From NCBI GenBank assembly GCA_031264145.1, contig JAISEK010000024.1:1-51257 (forward strand): a DNA stretch of 51,257 bases, written 5' to 3'. The DNA comes from Deltaproteobacteria bacterium. GTDB lineage: Bacteria > Desulfobacterota > Desulfarculia > Adiutricales > Adiutricaceae. Within the stretch, counting starts at the first letter, position 1; each line of letters opens with the position of its first letter. Below, in pieces: positions 18,274 to 27,946 of the stretch. A program made the position numbers and the translations under genes. The notes beneath the pieces are model-generated. The model was given only the letters and a program-made list of their open reading frames with translations, searched no databases and was not told where the DNA came from.

Positions 18274-19500
18274 TCAGGCCCAGCCGCGCCAGAGCATGGC
18301 CGAGCGGATTCTGGCCAGGGCCTTCGCCCAGGCGGCCTGGCGCATGGGCACCCCGTGCCGCGAGGCCGTCTCCCTGGCGGCCAGGAAGGCCGCCTCCATG
18401 CGCCCGGCCAGCCTTTCCCTGACCTTGGCCAGGTCCCAGTAGTCGTTGGAGAGGCCCTGGGTCCGCTCGAAGTCGCAGACCACCGCCCCGCCGCAGTTGG
18501 CCACCACGTCGGGCACGATGTGGACGCCCCCGTCCAGCAGGATCTGGTCGGCCTCGGGCGAGAGCGGGGCGTTGGCCGCCTCGACCACCAGCCTGGCCCT
18601 GACCCTGGCGGCGTTCCGGGCCGTGACGACGTCCTGGAGGGCGGCCGGGATCAGGATCTGGCAGTCGTGCTCCAGGATGTCCGAGGCAAGCCCGGGGGCC
18701 CCCCCGAAGCCGGAGACGGCCCCGGTCCCGTCGACGTGGGCGAAGAGGGCCGGGACGTCTAGCCCGTCCCTGTCGGCGACCGCCCCGGAGACATCCGAGA
18801 CGGCCACTATCCTGTAGCCCATCTCGTGGAGCCGCAGGGCGGTCACGGAGCCGACCTGGCCAAAGCCCTGGATGGCCACGCTCCCGCCGGCTAGATCCAG
18901 CTCCCTGGCGGCCAGGTCGGCGCAGATGGCCACGCCCCAGCCGGTGGCCTCGTGGCCCCCCCGGGAGCCGCCCAGCTCGAAGGGCTTGTCGTTTACGGCC
19001 GCCGGCGAGTGGCGGCCCGTGATCTGCTCGTACTCGTCGAGCATCCAGGCCATGGCCCGGGCGTCGGTCCCGATGTCGGCGCCAGGGACGTCGGCGAAGG
19101 CCCCCCTGGGGAGCAGGCGGCGCATGAAGCCCCGGACCAGGCGCTCGTACTCGTTCTCGGAGAGGGCCCGGGGATCGGCCACGATGCCGCCCTTCCCGCC
19201 GCCGGCCGGGATGTCGGCCACGGCGTGCTTGATGCTCATGAAGAGCGACAGGGCCTTTATCTCGCCAGGGCCCAGGTCGGGCCGGATCCTGGTCCCGTCC
19301 TTGGTCGGGCCGGTGGCGTCCTGGTGGAGGCTCCGGAAGGCGGCGAACATGAGCCTGCGCCCATCGTCCATCCGCAGGGGGATCGCGAACTCGGTAAACC
19401 GCATGGGAACCGACAGCCTGGCCAGCAGTTCCGGCTCAAGGTCGATGACGGCGGCCGCCTTCCTGAGGTTCAGGAGGGCCTCCGCCCAGACGTCGCTCAT
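18274..19500 (-). CDS. Glu/Leu/Phe/Val-type amino acid dehydrogenase
   Basis: A 408-residue NAD(P)-dependent amino acid dehydrogenase. The active-site segment MSIKHAVADIPAGGGKGGI contains Lys91 (substrate carboxylate) and Lys103 (catalytic). The Rossmann motif is AIQGFGQVGS. The size and the tight Gly-rich PAGGGKGG loop fit glutamate dehydrogenases and close relatives; specificity for a non-glutamate amino acid is possible. It would recover ammonia as glutamate or oxidatively deaminate the end product of the pathway. It lies 31 bases upstream of the first creatinase-like gene and follows dctP. Confidence 0.88.
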   Translation of the reverse strand: MSDVWAEALLNLRKAAAVIDLEPELLARLSVPMRFTEFAIPLRMDDGRRLMFAAFRSLHQDATGPTKDGTRIRPDLGPGEIKALSLFMSIKHAVADIPAGGGKGGIVADPRALSENEYERLVRGFMRRLLPRGAFADVPGADIGTDARAMAWMLDEYEQITGRHSPAAVNDKPFELGGSRGGHEATGWGVAICADLAARELDLAGGSVAIQGFGQVGSVTALRLHEMGYRIVAVSDVSGAVADRDGLDVPALFAHVDGTGAVSGFGGAPGLASDILEHDCQILIPAALQDVVTARNAARVRARLVVEAANAPLSPEADQILLDGGVHIVPDVVANCGGAVVCDFERTQGLSNDYWDLAKVRERLAGRMEAAFLAARETASRHGVPMRQAAWAKALARIRSAMLWRGWA

Positions 19501-19566
19501 GTCGTCCTCCTATGGCTTGGTTGTTGGCCGGCCAGGGGCCGCGGGGTGGCCCCTGGCCGCCCGGCC

Positions 19567-20595
19567 TCAGTTCCTGGCCGCCTCGAGGGCCTCCCTCTCG
19601 GCCTTGAGGGCGTCGAGGAGCCTTTGCCCGTCGGGCTTGGCCATGTCCACGAAGATGGCCTCTATCTTGGGGGCCAGGGCCCGGAAGGGCGCCTGCTCCT
19701 CCGGGGTCAGCTCGTAGAAGACCAGGCCAGGCTTATTTTGGGACATCTTGGCCTGGCGCTCGGAATTCATCTTGTCGGCCTCGGCTATGGTGTTGGCTAT
19801 GGAGTCCTGGGCCACCCTGACTATGGCCGCCTGGGTCTCCGGCGGCAGGCCCTTGAACCAGTCGTCGTTGACCACGAAGGTCGAGACGAAGGGCATCTCG
19901 AAGGGGTTGGTGAAATAGTCCTGCTGCTCGTAGAAGCTCATCTCCTCGTGGGCGAACAGGGGCTGGATGTTGGCGTCCAGCTGCTTGAGCTGGAGGGCCG
20001 AGTAGATCTCGGCGTAGGAGACCTGGAGGGGGTTGGCCCCGTAGGCCTTGTAGATCTCGGCCAGGATGGGGTCGCTCATGATGCGGATCCTGAGGTTCGC
20101 GAAATCGCCCAGGTTCCTGAGGGGCTTGTTGGAGGACCAGTACTGCCAGCCCTCGGGGAAGATGGCCAGGAGCCTCATGCCGTTGGCCTGGTAGGCACTC
20201 CCCAGGATCTCGTAGAGGGCCTTGCTCTTGGTCATGAGCTCCTTGTTGACCTCCATGTCGTTGGACCAGATGTAGGGGACCCCGAAGATCCGGACCATGG
20301 GGATGAAGGAGCCCAGGTGGGAGGTGGGCATGGCGAACTGGATGACGCCGTTCATCACCTGCTCGGCCATGTCGTTGGCGTCGCCCAGGACGCCCACCGG
20401 ATAGATCTCGACCTTGAAGTCCGGGACCGCCTTCTCGAGGTTGGCCTTGAAGTACTGGGCGAAGGTATCCTGGACGCTCCCAGTTATCTCCTCGAGGCCC
20501 ATCTTGACCTCGATGGGATCGGCCTGGGCGGGGCCGGTGCCCAGGGCCAGGCAAATCGCCAGGGCGGTGAGGGTGCCTATCGTCTTCTTAAACAT
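19567..20595 (-). CDS. dctP: TRAP transporter substrate-binding protein (DctP family)
   Basis: About 342 residues from the ATG at 20595, which has a textbook AAGGAGG five bases upstream; an upstream ATG at 20622 lacks one. The first 25 residues (MFKKTIGTLTALAICLALGTG...) are a Sec signal peptide cut after AQA. Family features include the arginine region NLRIRIMSDPI, which binds the ligand carboxylate, and DANIQPLFAHEE. It captures a carboxylate-bearing solute in the periplasm for the DctQ/DctM membrane pair encoded upstream. Ectoine TRAP systems (TeaABC, UehABC) are in this superfamily, but so are many other substrates. Confidence 0.93.
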   Translation of the reverse strand: MFKKTIGTLTALAICLALGTGPAQADPIEVKMGLEEITGSVQDTFAQYFKANLEKAVPDFKVEIYPVGVLGDANDMAEQVMNGVIQFAMPTSHLGSFIPMVRIFGVPYIWSNDMEVNKELMTKSKALYEILGSAYQANGMRLLAIFPEGWQYWSSNKPLRNLGDFANLRIRIMSDPILAEIYKAYGANPLQVSYAEIYSALQLKQLDANIQPLFAHEEMSFYEQQDYFTNPFEMPFVSTFVVNDDWFKGLPPETQAAIVRVAQDSIANTIAEADKMNSERQAKMSQNKPGLVFYELTPEEQAPFRALAPKIEAIFVDMAKPDGQRLLDALKAEREALEAARN

Positions 20596-20776
20596 AAAGC
20601 CTCCTTGGTGTTTGGCCGGCATGTCAGGCCCTTCTGGGTGCCGCAGGGCACCCTCAGCCGTCAGCTTGCCGAGCCAGATGTTCAGATTATGGTCAATTAG
20701 CCAAATAAATTCTAATCAATTTTAGATCATGAAATTAAATGTATATTATTACTGGATAAATAAATCAACATGGACA

Positions 20777-22057
20777 TCAGCGCATCGTCATGTCCCGCAG
20801 GAAAAGCGATATCTGCGGGAAGAAGATGACCAAGGCCACGGCCAGGATGTAGGCCACCAGGAAGCCCCAGACGTTCTTGATGGTCGAGAAGTAGTTCTGC
20901 CTGAAGACGGCCATGGCCGTGAATATGTTGCAGCCGAAGGGCGGCGTGACCGCACCGATGGCCGCCTGCATGGTCACGATGATGCCCACCAGGATCGGGT
21001 CGAGGCCGGTGGCGATGACCTGCGGGTGGAAGATGGGGGAGAGGATCATGATGGCCACTATGGAGTCCACGAACATGCAGGCGATGAAGTAGGAGATGGC
21101 GATGATGGTCATCAGATACACGCCCGAGGGATTGGGGCCCAGGATGTCGGGGAGGATCCGGTCGGGTACCTTCGCGTAGCCGACCAGCCAGGAGAAGACG
21201 GCCCCCATGGCCAGGAGGATGAAGACCACGCCGGTCACGAGGCCGGTCGAGAGGGCAATCTTGTAGATGTCCTTCAGCTTCAGGTTCCTGTAGATCAGGA
21301 CCTCGACGACGAAGGCGTAGAGGACGGCCAGGGCCGAGGCCTCGGTGGGGCTGGCCAGGCCCCGGTATATGCTGCCCAGGACCAGGACCGGGAATCCCAG
21401 GGCCAGGAGACCCTTCCTGAAGGCCTGGAGACGCTCGGACCAGGAGGCCTTGGGATGGGGCCTGAGGTTCATGCGGGCGGCGGCGAAGTAGCAGTAGATG
21501 GAGAAGAGGACGAAGACCAGAAGGCCCGGGCCGACCCCGGCGATGAAGAGTTCCCCGACCGAGCTGCCGGTGACCACCCCGTAGATGATCATGGCGATGC
21601 TGGGCGGGATCAGCAGGGCGATGCCGGCCGCGTTGATCATGAGCCCGGTGGCGAAGGACTCGCTGTAGCCGTCCTCGATCATCCTGGGCCTGAGGCTCCC
21701 GCCGATGGCCACCACCGTGGCCTGGCAGGAACCCGAGACAGCCCCGAACACGGTGCAGGCGGCCACGGCCGTGATGGCCAGACCGCCCCGGAGATGCCCC
21801 AGGAAGCCCAGGACCAGGTCGGTCAGGCGGCGGGCGGCCTGCCCGCTGGAGATGATGTCCGCGGCGAAGATGAACATCGGGACGGCCACCAGGGAAAGCG
21901 GCTTGACCCCGGCCAGCATCTGCTGGGTCAGGTTCATCGGGTCGAGGGCGGGATAGTAGACCTCCACCGTGGCCAGTGGGGCCACGATGAGGGGCACCAT
22001 CATGGGGAAGGCGAGGACCAGGAGGATGACCATCAGGCCAAAAAGGAGGAATATCAT
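20777..22057 (-). CDS. dctM: TRAP transporter large permease (DctM family)
   Basis: A 426-residue membrane protein with about 12 predicted helices. It opens with MIFLLFGLMVILLVLAFPMM and carries the family blocks VPMFIFAADIISSG, SGSCQATVVAIG and IPPSIAMIIYG. It is the sodium-coupled transport subunit. Its start is directly after the dctQ stop. Unusually, a 180-base gap with an AT-rich stretch (about 20700-20765) separates it from dctP, which may allow a separate level of dctP expression. Confidence 0.93.
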   Translation of the reverse strand: MIFLLFGLMVILLVLAFPMMVPLIVAPLATVEVYYPALDPMNLTQQMLAGVKPLSLVAVPMFIFAADIISSGQAARRLTDLVLGFLGHLRGGLAITAVAACTVFGAVSGSCQATVVAIGGSLRPRMIEDGYSESFATGLMINAAGIALLIPPSIAMIIYGVVTGSSVGELFIAGVGPGLLVFVLFSIYCYFAAARMNLRPHPKASWSERLQAFRKGLLALGFPVLVLGSIYRGLASPTEASALAVLYAFVVEVLIYRNLKLKDIYKIALSTGLVTGVVFILLAMGAVFSWLVGYAKVPDRILPDILGPNPSGVYLMTIIAISYFIACMFVDSIVAIMILSPIFHPQVIATGLDPILVGIIVTMQAAIGAVTPPFGCNIFTAMAVFRQNYFSTIKNVWGFLVAYILAVALVIFFPQISLFLRDMTMR

Positions 22058-22058
22058 C

Positions 22059-22673
22059 TCAGGCCTCCTTGGGCGAGGAGGATTCGCCGTTCCCTTGATC
22101 CTTAATCAGCTTCTCGTCGAAGTCGCTGAAGGCCGAGGGCTCGTCCTCCATGGGGACCGAGAATGAGACCCAGGCCCCGGGACTGATTATGTTGCGGGCC
22201 AGGGCCAGGCCGTACTGGACGCCGGTCAGGAACATGCCGATGGGCATGATTATCCAGACGTACTGGACGGGCACCTGCAGGATGGGCGAGACGCGGTGGA
22301 GAGAGGCTATCTTCATCACGTAGCGCAGGGAGAGGTAGGCGACGTAGAACATGACCGCGGCCGTCATGGCGGAGACGAAGATGGCCAGGGCCTTGCGGGC
22401 CTTGCCCTTCATCGCGTCGCTCAGCATGGACATGCGGATGTTCATGCCCGTCCTGGCCGCGTAGCTGGTACCCAGGAAGGTGATGAAGAACATCAGGAAC
22501 TGGCTCAGCTCCTCGGTCGAGGGGAGCGAGGAATTGAACATGCGCAGGACCACGTTGCAGCTGAGGATGACGGACAGGCCGATGACCGACAGGGCCACGA
22601 CCTTTTCCTCGATATGGAAGACGATTCTGTCGATAAGGAAGAGCGCCGTCGAGGCCGGCGAACGCTTGGCCAT
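22059..22673 (-). CDS. dctQ: TRAP transporter small permease (DctQ family)
   Basis: About 204 residues from the ATG at 22673, preceded by GGGGGGAAAC; an ATG four codons upstream overlaps that ribosome site. Four hydrophobic helices are visible, with the family block SLPSTEELSQFLMFFITFLG in helix 2, then RTGMNIRM, and a hydrophilic, acidic C-terminal tail. It pairs with DctM, whose start abuts this stop, in the inner membrane. Confidence 0.9.
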   Translation of the reverse strand: MAKRSPASTALFLIDRIVFHIEEKVVALSVIGLSVILSCNVVLRMFNSSLPSTEELSQFLMFFITFLGTSYAARTGMNIRMSMLSDAMKGKARKALAIFVSAMTAAVMFYVAYLSLRYVMKIASLHRVSPILQVPVQYVWIIMPIGMFLTGVQYGLALARNIISPGAWVSFSVPMEDEPSAFSDFDEKLIKDQGNGESSSPKEA

Positions 22674-22740
22674 GTTTCCCCCCATTCGTGGCGGGCAGGG
22701 GCCGGAGGCCCCTGCCAGCCCTTGATATTCCCGGATGGGC

Positions 22741-23697
22741 TCAGTCCGCGGCCGGCAGGGTCAGATCCTTGGGCCCTGGGGCCGAGAGGATCAGGCCTGG
22801 TGACCGGCGCTGGACGATTTCCCGCAGGATGGCGCCGATCTGGACCTTGGCCCGGATCAGGTCGTCATGGGCCTGCTCCTTGATCCAGGGCTTGTAGATG
22901 TCGGCCTCCGAGGTCCCGGGCTCGATCTTGAAGTAGACCGGGGCCGCCACCCTGGCGATCTCCGGGGCCTCGTAGGCCCGGTACATGCCCCCGAAGGCGT
23001 CCACGATGATCATGTAGACGTCCAGGGGCATCCTCACGGCGGCCCTGATGGAGCCAAGGATGGCCAGGCTCACGTCGGAGATGGGGTTCATGGTGTTGGC
23101 CCCCAGATCCTCGAGGAGCTTGGCCCCGACAGGGCTGGACTGTCCCCCGAAGACCGACCACTTGAAGAAGGTCTCCGGCGGGACGAAGCCCTCGGCCCGC
23201 ATCTGGCCCAGGAGCCTCAGAAGGCCCTCGTCGTAGACCAGAAAGCCCCTCATCCCGGCCTCCAGGCAGCGCATCATGTCCTCTATCCAGTAGGTGACGT
23301 TGTCGCTGCCCCGGTGCCTGGGCCCCTGGGGGACCCCCTCGGGGAAGCCCAGCTCCCTCGCGCCGACGTCCCAGGACTTACGGTGGCCGACGACCATGAC
23401 CAGCTCCACCTGGCTGTCGCGGGCCAGCCGGGCCAGCTCCCTCATCTCCCCGAAGGGCATGTAGGTCGAGCCGCCCACGGTGCAGATGGCCCTGTGGACC
23501 GGGAGGTCCAGCTTCCTGGCCTCGTCAAGCATGGCCCTGAAGTTGGATAACCGCTCGATCCCGGCAATCTCGATCCGGTAGTGGGCCCCGTCGGCGAAGG
23601 CCAGGGGGCTGTCCGGCAGGGCGTGGGCGTCCCGGCCGGGGAGGCCCTTCTTTTCCATGAAGGCTTGGATTTCCTTCAGATGCTTGGCTTTGAACAT
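22741..23697 (-). CDS. TIM-barrel-like protein, possibly U32-peptidase-related; function unknown
   Basis: About 318 residues from the ATG at 23697 with a GGAG ribosome site; a longer frame upstream to 23793 has no such site. First gene of the catabolic operon. Alternating hydrophobic strands and helices (HRAICTVGG, VELVMVVGHRKSW, MRGFLVYDEGLL, PLDVYMIIVDAFGG, PVYFKIEPGTSE) suggest an eight-stranded barrel, and the ending YFKIEPGTSEADIYKPW recalls U32-family proteins. No catalytic residues can be named with confidence. Being read first with the TRAP genes, it may act on the imported compound, for example as an isomerase, hydrolase or lyase. Confidence 0.6.
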   Translation of the reverse strand: MFKAKHLKEIQAFMEKKGLPGRDAHALPDSPLAFADGAHYRIEIAGIERLSNFRAMLDEARKLDLPVHRAICTVGGSTYMPFGEMRELARLARDSQVELVMVVGHRKSWDVGARELGFPEGVPQGPRHRGSDNVTYWIEDMMRCLEAGMRGFLVYDEGLLRLLGQMRAEGFVPPETFFKWSVFGGQSSPVGAKLLEDLGANTMNPISDVSLAILGSIRAAVRMPLDVYMIIVDAFGGMYRAYEAPEIARVAAPVYFKIEPGTSEADIYKPWIKEQAHDDLIRAKVQIGAILREIVQRRSPGLILSAPGPKDLTLPAAD

Positions 23698-23803
23698 GTG
23701 TCTATCTCCATTATCTGTCTCGACCGGCCTGGTCCATGCGGGAAACTGGTCCCGTGGGCCGGAATGATGGGCCAGGCGTCCAAGGCCGGCCAAATGTATT
23801 CGC

Positions 23804-23822
23804 TATGTGTGACAAGCGTTCG
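23804..23822 (+). promoter_or_regulatory. Candidate IclR operator, box 1
   Basis: TATGTGTGACAAGCGTTCG lies about 107 bases upstream of the start of the minus-strand catabolic operon. It shares 16 of 18 positions with box 2 at 24003-24020. AT-rich DNA next to it (23823-23845) is a plausible promoter region for the operon. Inference: binding site of the divergently encoded IclR protein. Confidence 0.5.
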
Positions 23823-24002
23823 ATATATGAATAAAATATAGCAAACCCGGACCACTGTCAAGGCTTTTTCCCGGGGGAGGCGAAAAAATAATTTCTGCAC
23901 GGGCCAATATCCCGTTTTTGTTCCGATATTCTGGCACCCCTGGCCGCCTGGCGATATAATCGTCACCGGGGCCAGATTTTGGGGTACAATAGCCCGTCCC
24001 TG

Positions 24003-24020
24003 TATGCGTGACAGGCGTTC
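24003..24020 (+). promoter_or_regulatory. Candidate IclR operator, box 2
   Basis: TATGCGTGACAGGCGTTC lies 65 bases upstream of the iclR start codon, in the same orientation as box 1 and about 200 bases from it. Two direct copies in a divergent control region are a common arrangement for operon repression plus autoregulation. Confidence 0.5.
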
Positions 24021-24084
24021 AGGTTAAGAACGAAGCCCGGCCCCGGCGGCCCGCCGGGGCGAGGCACCGCGAGGACGTGGCCCG

Positions 24085-24858
24085 ATGGCTGAGAAAAAGT
24101 ACTACCAGATTTCCTCCCTGGAGAAGGGCCTCAAGATCCTGGAGGCCATCGTCGAGAACGGCCGGCTATCGGTGACCAGGGCGGCCAACCTCCTGGGGAT
24201 AAACCGGGCCAGCTCGCACAGGTTCATCACCACCCTCCGGGATTTGGGCTACGTCCGGCGCGACGGCCACGGCGACTACGAGGCCACCTTCAAGCTCCTG
24301 GGCCTGGGCATGGCCCAGGCCGACAAGTTCGAGATCAGGCGCATGGCCAAGCCCTTCATGCGGGATCTGGCGGCCGAGTTCGACGAGACCGTGAACCTGG
24401 GCATCCTGGACCGGGGCCAGGTCGTCTACCTGGACAAGGTCGAGAGCCGGGAGCTCCTGCGCATGGACTCGGGGATAGGGACATCCTGCCCCCCCCACGC
24501 CACGGCCCTGGGCAAGGCCATGGTGGCCTTCCTGCCCCAGCCGGAGCTGGACGAGTTCCTGGCCGGCGGCCCCTTCGAGGCCCTGACGGCCAACACCATC
24601 ACCCGGCCCGCTGAGATTGCCGCCGAGATGGCCCGGATCCGGACCAGGGGCTTCGCCGTCGACAACGAGGAGCTGGCCCTGCACCTCTACTGCGTGGCAG
24701 CCCCGATCTTCGACCTCAACGGCTACCCCTCCTTCGCCCTGAGCGTCTCGGGGCCGGCCAGCCGGGTCAAGACCATCAAGGGCCTGAGCGGGAGGCTCCT
24801 GGAGATCACCGGGCTCCTCACCGGGCAGCTCGGCTCCAAGGGCGGCCTGGCCCTCTGA
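24085..24858 (+). CDS. IclR family transcriptional regulator
   Basis: A 257-residue regulator with an N-terminal winged helix (residues about 8-70). The recognition region is RAANLLGINRASSHRFITTL, followed by the GYVRRDGHGDYEATFKLLGLG wing and linker. The C-terminal effector domain begins around LMRDLAAEF/NLGILDRGQVVYLDKVES and includes the family motif around CPPHATALGKAM. IclR proteins sense small aromatic or carboxylate metabolites. Encoded divergently from the TRAP/catabolic operon, it is the probable controller of that operon and of the downstream exporter gene. Confidence 0.93.
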   Translation: MAEKKYYQISSLEKGLKILEAIVENGRLSVTRAANLLGINRASSHRFITTLRDLGYVRRDGHGDYEATFKLLGLGMAQADKFEIRRMAKPFMRDLAAEFDETVNLGILDRGQVVYLDKVESRELLRMDSGIGTSCPPHATALGKAMVAFLPQPELDEFLAGGPFEALTANTITRPAEIAAEMARIRTRGFAVDNEELALHLYCVAAPIFDLNGYPSFALSVSGPASRVKTIKGLSGRLLEITGLLTGQLGSKGGLAL

Positions 24859-24997
24859 GCCCCGGGGCCAGGACCAGGGCATCGGAAACGGGGGCCCGTC
24901 CGGGACGCGGATATCGGCGACCCCTGGCCATCACCCAGACGGCCAGGCCGTCCCTGGCCCGGGCCATTTTTTTTACCTCAATCGCAATGCGAATATA

Positions 24998-25008
24998 GGT
25001 CACGCATA
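24998..25008 (-). promoter_or_regulatory. Candidate IclR operator, box 3
   Basis: The minus strand reads TATGCGTGACC directly before the GTG start of the EamA gene, matching the core of boxes 1 and 2 in ten of eleven bases. A regulator bound here would block translation-start-proximal transcription of the exporter gene, linking it to the catabolic operon. Confidence 0.45.
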
Positions 25009-25875
25009 GTGAACAAAATTCAAAAAACCGGCCTGCTCCTGGCCTTCTCGGCCCCCCTCCTCTACTCGCTCTTCAACGCCGGCTTCAAGATCCTGAGCCG
25101 GGATCTGTCGCCCCTGGGCTTTCTCTGGATCAGGGGCCTTGTCGGCATGGTCCTGGCCGGTTCCCTGGCCCTGGCCACCCGCAGCCGCCCGGCCAGGCGC
25201 CACCTGGGGATCCTAGGCCTGGCCGGCCTGTCCTCGGCCCTGAGCACGGCCTGCGTCACCACGGCCATCACGGCCATCCCCCTCTACCAGGCCATCGTCA
25301 TCCTCTATCTCTACCCGGCCCTCTCGGTCATCCTGGGCTTCCTCGTGAACGGGGAGCGCATTGGGTCCCTGGAGGCCCTGGGCCTGGCCGTGGCCTTCGC
25401 CGGCTGCGCCCTCCTGGTCTGGCCTGACCGGGCCGCCGCCGGCCCCGGCCTGGGCTGGGCCCACCTGGCTGCCTTTCTGGGCTCGCTCCTCTTCGCCCTG
25501 CCCTGCGTCCTGATCCGGCGCCTGGGCGACGACAACGACGGGCTGTGGCCCTTCTTTTCCTACAGCCTCTTCTCCGTCCTCTCGGCCTGGCCCCTGGCGG
25601 CGTCCTTCGGGGTCGGGCTGGCCCCGGCCAGCGTCTCCCTGCTGGCCCTGGGGGCGGGCCTGGCCGTCTTCGGCTCGCTGGGCCAGCTGACGACCTACGC
25701 CGCCCTGAGGTACCTGCCGGCCTTCAAGGTGGGCGTCATCGGCAGCCTGGAGGTCCTCGGCGGGGCCCTGGCCAGCCGGCTTGTCTTCGACGAGCCCCTG
25801 ACGGCCAGGGCCCTGGCCGGCGGGGCCCTGATCCTCTACGCCGCCTTCGGCTTCAGGCGAGGGGAAAAGGCCTGA
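25009..25875 (+). CDS. EamA/DMT superfamily transporter
   Basis: A 288-residue membrane protein with ten predicted helices in two EamA repeats. It opens with LLLAFSAPLLYSLFNAGFKI, and the second repeat starts near GWAHLAAFLGSLLFALPCVL. The GTG start is supported by a weak AGGT upstream. DMT proteins export amino acids or metabolites in the inner membrane. Placed after iclR and carrying a matching upstream box, it may export a by-product or excess amino acid from the catabolic pathway. Confidence 0.88.
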   Translation: MNKIQKTGLLLAFSAPLLYSLFNAGFKILSRDLSPLGFLWIRGLVGMVLAGSLALATRSRPARRHLGILGLAGLSSALSTACVTTAITAIPLYQAIVILYLYPALSVILGFLVNGERIGSLEALGLAVAFAGCALLVWPDRAAAGPGLGWAHLAAFLGSLLFALPCVLIRRLGDDNDGLWPFFSYSLFSVLSAWPLAASFGVGLAPASVSLLALGAGLAVFGSLGQLTTYAALRYLPAFKVGVIGSLEVLGGALASRLVFDEPLTARALAGGALILYAAFGFRRGEKA

Positions 25876-27559
25876 CCGGCCGACGGCGTTGCCCCCTCCT
25901 GGGCCGCCCCCTGGATTATGGCGCCTTCATCGCCCATAAGCCGTCTTCCGCCGACAATACAGGCCGACGCCTCGTCACCGTGGGCTTTTCCGGCCCTTGT
26001 CCTGAGATGCCCATTGTCCGGCATCAATTCGCCATTCTGGCCCAACATTCCGTTGGCCTCGACCGGCCACTCCCTTCCTTATTCTAAATCGTATTTAAAA
26101 ACTGACTTATAAAAGCCAAATATCGATGAATATATTTCAAATTTGTCTTGCCATAATAGTAAATTTTTGACTGCGACTTAGAATTAGCGGTCCTGGAGCC
26201 GCCAGAGAGGCCTGTCGCCCTATCCTTGGGTCGACAAATCGCTTCCCATAGCGCCGACGCCTGGCAACGCCCAGGAACCGCGGCGCAGGCCCAACTTCCT
26301 TCGCGGTGCGAGCCATTCGCTGGACGTCCCTACTGCATCAAGCGGGCCAAGAGGACCACCAGGAAACCGGGCTGGGCTATCATGGCAAAATTAAAGATAT
26401 AATTTTAATTTTCCCTGGGCAGACACCTCTTTGGGGACCCAAACCCCGTTTTTCCGGGTCCCTGGGCCATGTCAACGGCTTAAGCCAAGGCGCCCCACCC
26501 TCAGATATGGAGTGGTATTCGTCCATGGCCCGTCAACTGCGGGGCAGGACGCCTGATTGTTTGTACCAAGGACCGAGAACTGGGTGCCGAGATTGGCTCA
26601 AGCCGTTGAACTTGGGTCACGTGGAAAAAAACGACATATTTGTCGTAAAACCAAAAGATCTCCTTCCCCGGTCGCTGAAAGACAACGACCAGGCGGCTCA
26701 ATGGCGGCTTACTGGGGCCCAGCCCCCAAAGGCAGAGAGGAATCCGTCTAGGCTGGCGGGGGAGTATCTCTGGAAGGCATATTGCCAACAATTGATTAAG
26801 TTTACCGGATAACAGGCAGTTATCTTTGCTGTTTTTTATATTCTGATGACAGGCTCTCAAGTATTCTTGGGATCTTGGGATGGAATGATTGACGAGGAGT
26901 TCAGCGAGAGCGTCAGCGAACGGACAAATTGCCGTGCCAGTTGGGACACGGCGTGCCTTGAGGCTCAAAAAAGCCGACAAAAAGCCCATGCCTCAAGATG
27001 AAAACAGCGGAATCGCGGCAGACCACCCCATTCCCGCCGCCATCGGGGAAGCGCGGCGCCCCATGGCCGGAAGCGCTTGCTCCGGTGAAGAAATACCTGC
27101 GGTTGTACCCTACCGGGACTAACAAGGAAAGAGGACCACGGTCGGTTCAAGCGCGGGCATTCTGCCGCCTACCACAATCCTAACTCCAAGCCTGCCAGAT
27201 CGGCGCACGGCTTCTCTGAAAACCATGGGCATTCGTCGTGTGGCCGAAGCATTGGGGACTGTCACTGTGCGGCTGGCCGCTGGTTTTGGAGGCCAGCCAC
27301 TCCTTGGACGTCACAGGCCATGCCAGATTACACCGACGACCCGCGGAAATCCCAAACGTAGGACTGGTCAAATGGCGTCTGGCCTAGCCCATGCCTGGTT
27401 TAAGCAGATTGACGGCGCCCAATCCCATTTTCGATTGGCTTGGATTTTTATGGACTGGCGGTCTGGCCCGATAAATCCAGATCCGCCAGCTTAGCTGGCA
27501 GTCTCCTATGGTTCCCCCTTATTTGGCGGGGCAACTCTAGGTACGCCCAAGGCGAGACA
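25876..27559. other. ORF-poor accessory stretch of mixed composition
   Basis: About 1.7 kb without a gene I can support. The open frames present have no recognisable motif, overlap each other and change composition along their length. A short AT-rich island lies at about 26085-26175. The region begins just after the eamA gene and ends at the decayed toxin gene, so it looks like eroded accessory DNA. No terminal inverted repeats, transposase motifs or tRNA were seen. Confidence 0.4.
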
Positions 27560-27946
27560 CTATTTAGCGGTAATGCCGGTCAGCCAGGGATTCAGCGTCC
27601 GCAGGCCCGGCCAGCCCTGTTTGGCCAGGCGGCGGTCGCTGGTGACCAGAACGACATCCACGGCCACGGCCACGGCCACAATGGCGTCAGAAAGTTTCTG
27701 GCGGGTGCTTCGCCTCAGAGCGATGGCTACTGATTTTACTTTTTCGCCCAGCGGCACGATTGTCACCTGGTCCCGGAAAAGGCAGGCGCGCCGTTCCTGT
27801 TCAACGGTGATCAGGCACTATGACGGAATTTCCATTTCTGTGATGACGCTGGCATACAGCTCCGCTCCGGTCAGCCCCCAGGCGAAGTCAAACGCCCATC
27901 GCGCCCCTTGAAGATAGCTGATGATGAAATTGCTGCCCACAGACAT
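27560..27946 (-). pseudogene. PIN-domain toxin (VapC-like), interrupted by an amber codon
   Basis: Read through one TAG (27818-27820), the frame gives a complete PIN protein of about 128 residues: SNFIISYLQG (first strand), ELYASVITEME, then RRSTRQKLSDAIVAVAVA and VVLVTSDRRLAKQG. The acidic residue expected in the first strand (usually DTN) is changed to SN, so the metal site is incomplete, which supports loss of function. VapC proteins are RNases neutralised by a cognate antitoxin; the remnant of one lies just upstream. No frameshift is present. Confidence 0.65.

Noticed and set aside
18952-20700. 582-codon plus-strand frame opposite the dehydrogenase and dctP
   Set aside because: Low-complexity Gly/Val/Leu/His composition and complete overlap with well-supported genes on the other strand.
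26306-26989. Two overlapping open frames on opposite strands
   Set aside because: No motif, no ribosome site, uneven composition, and each is the shadow of the other.
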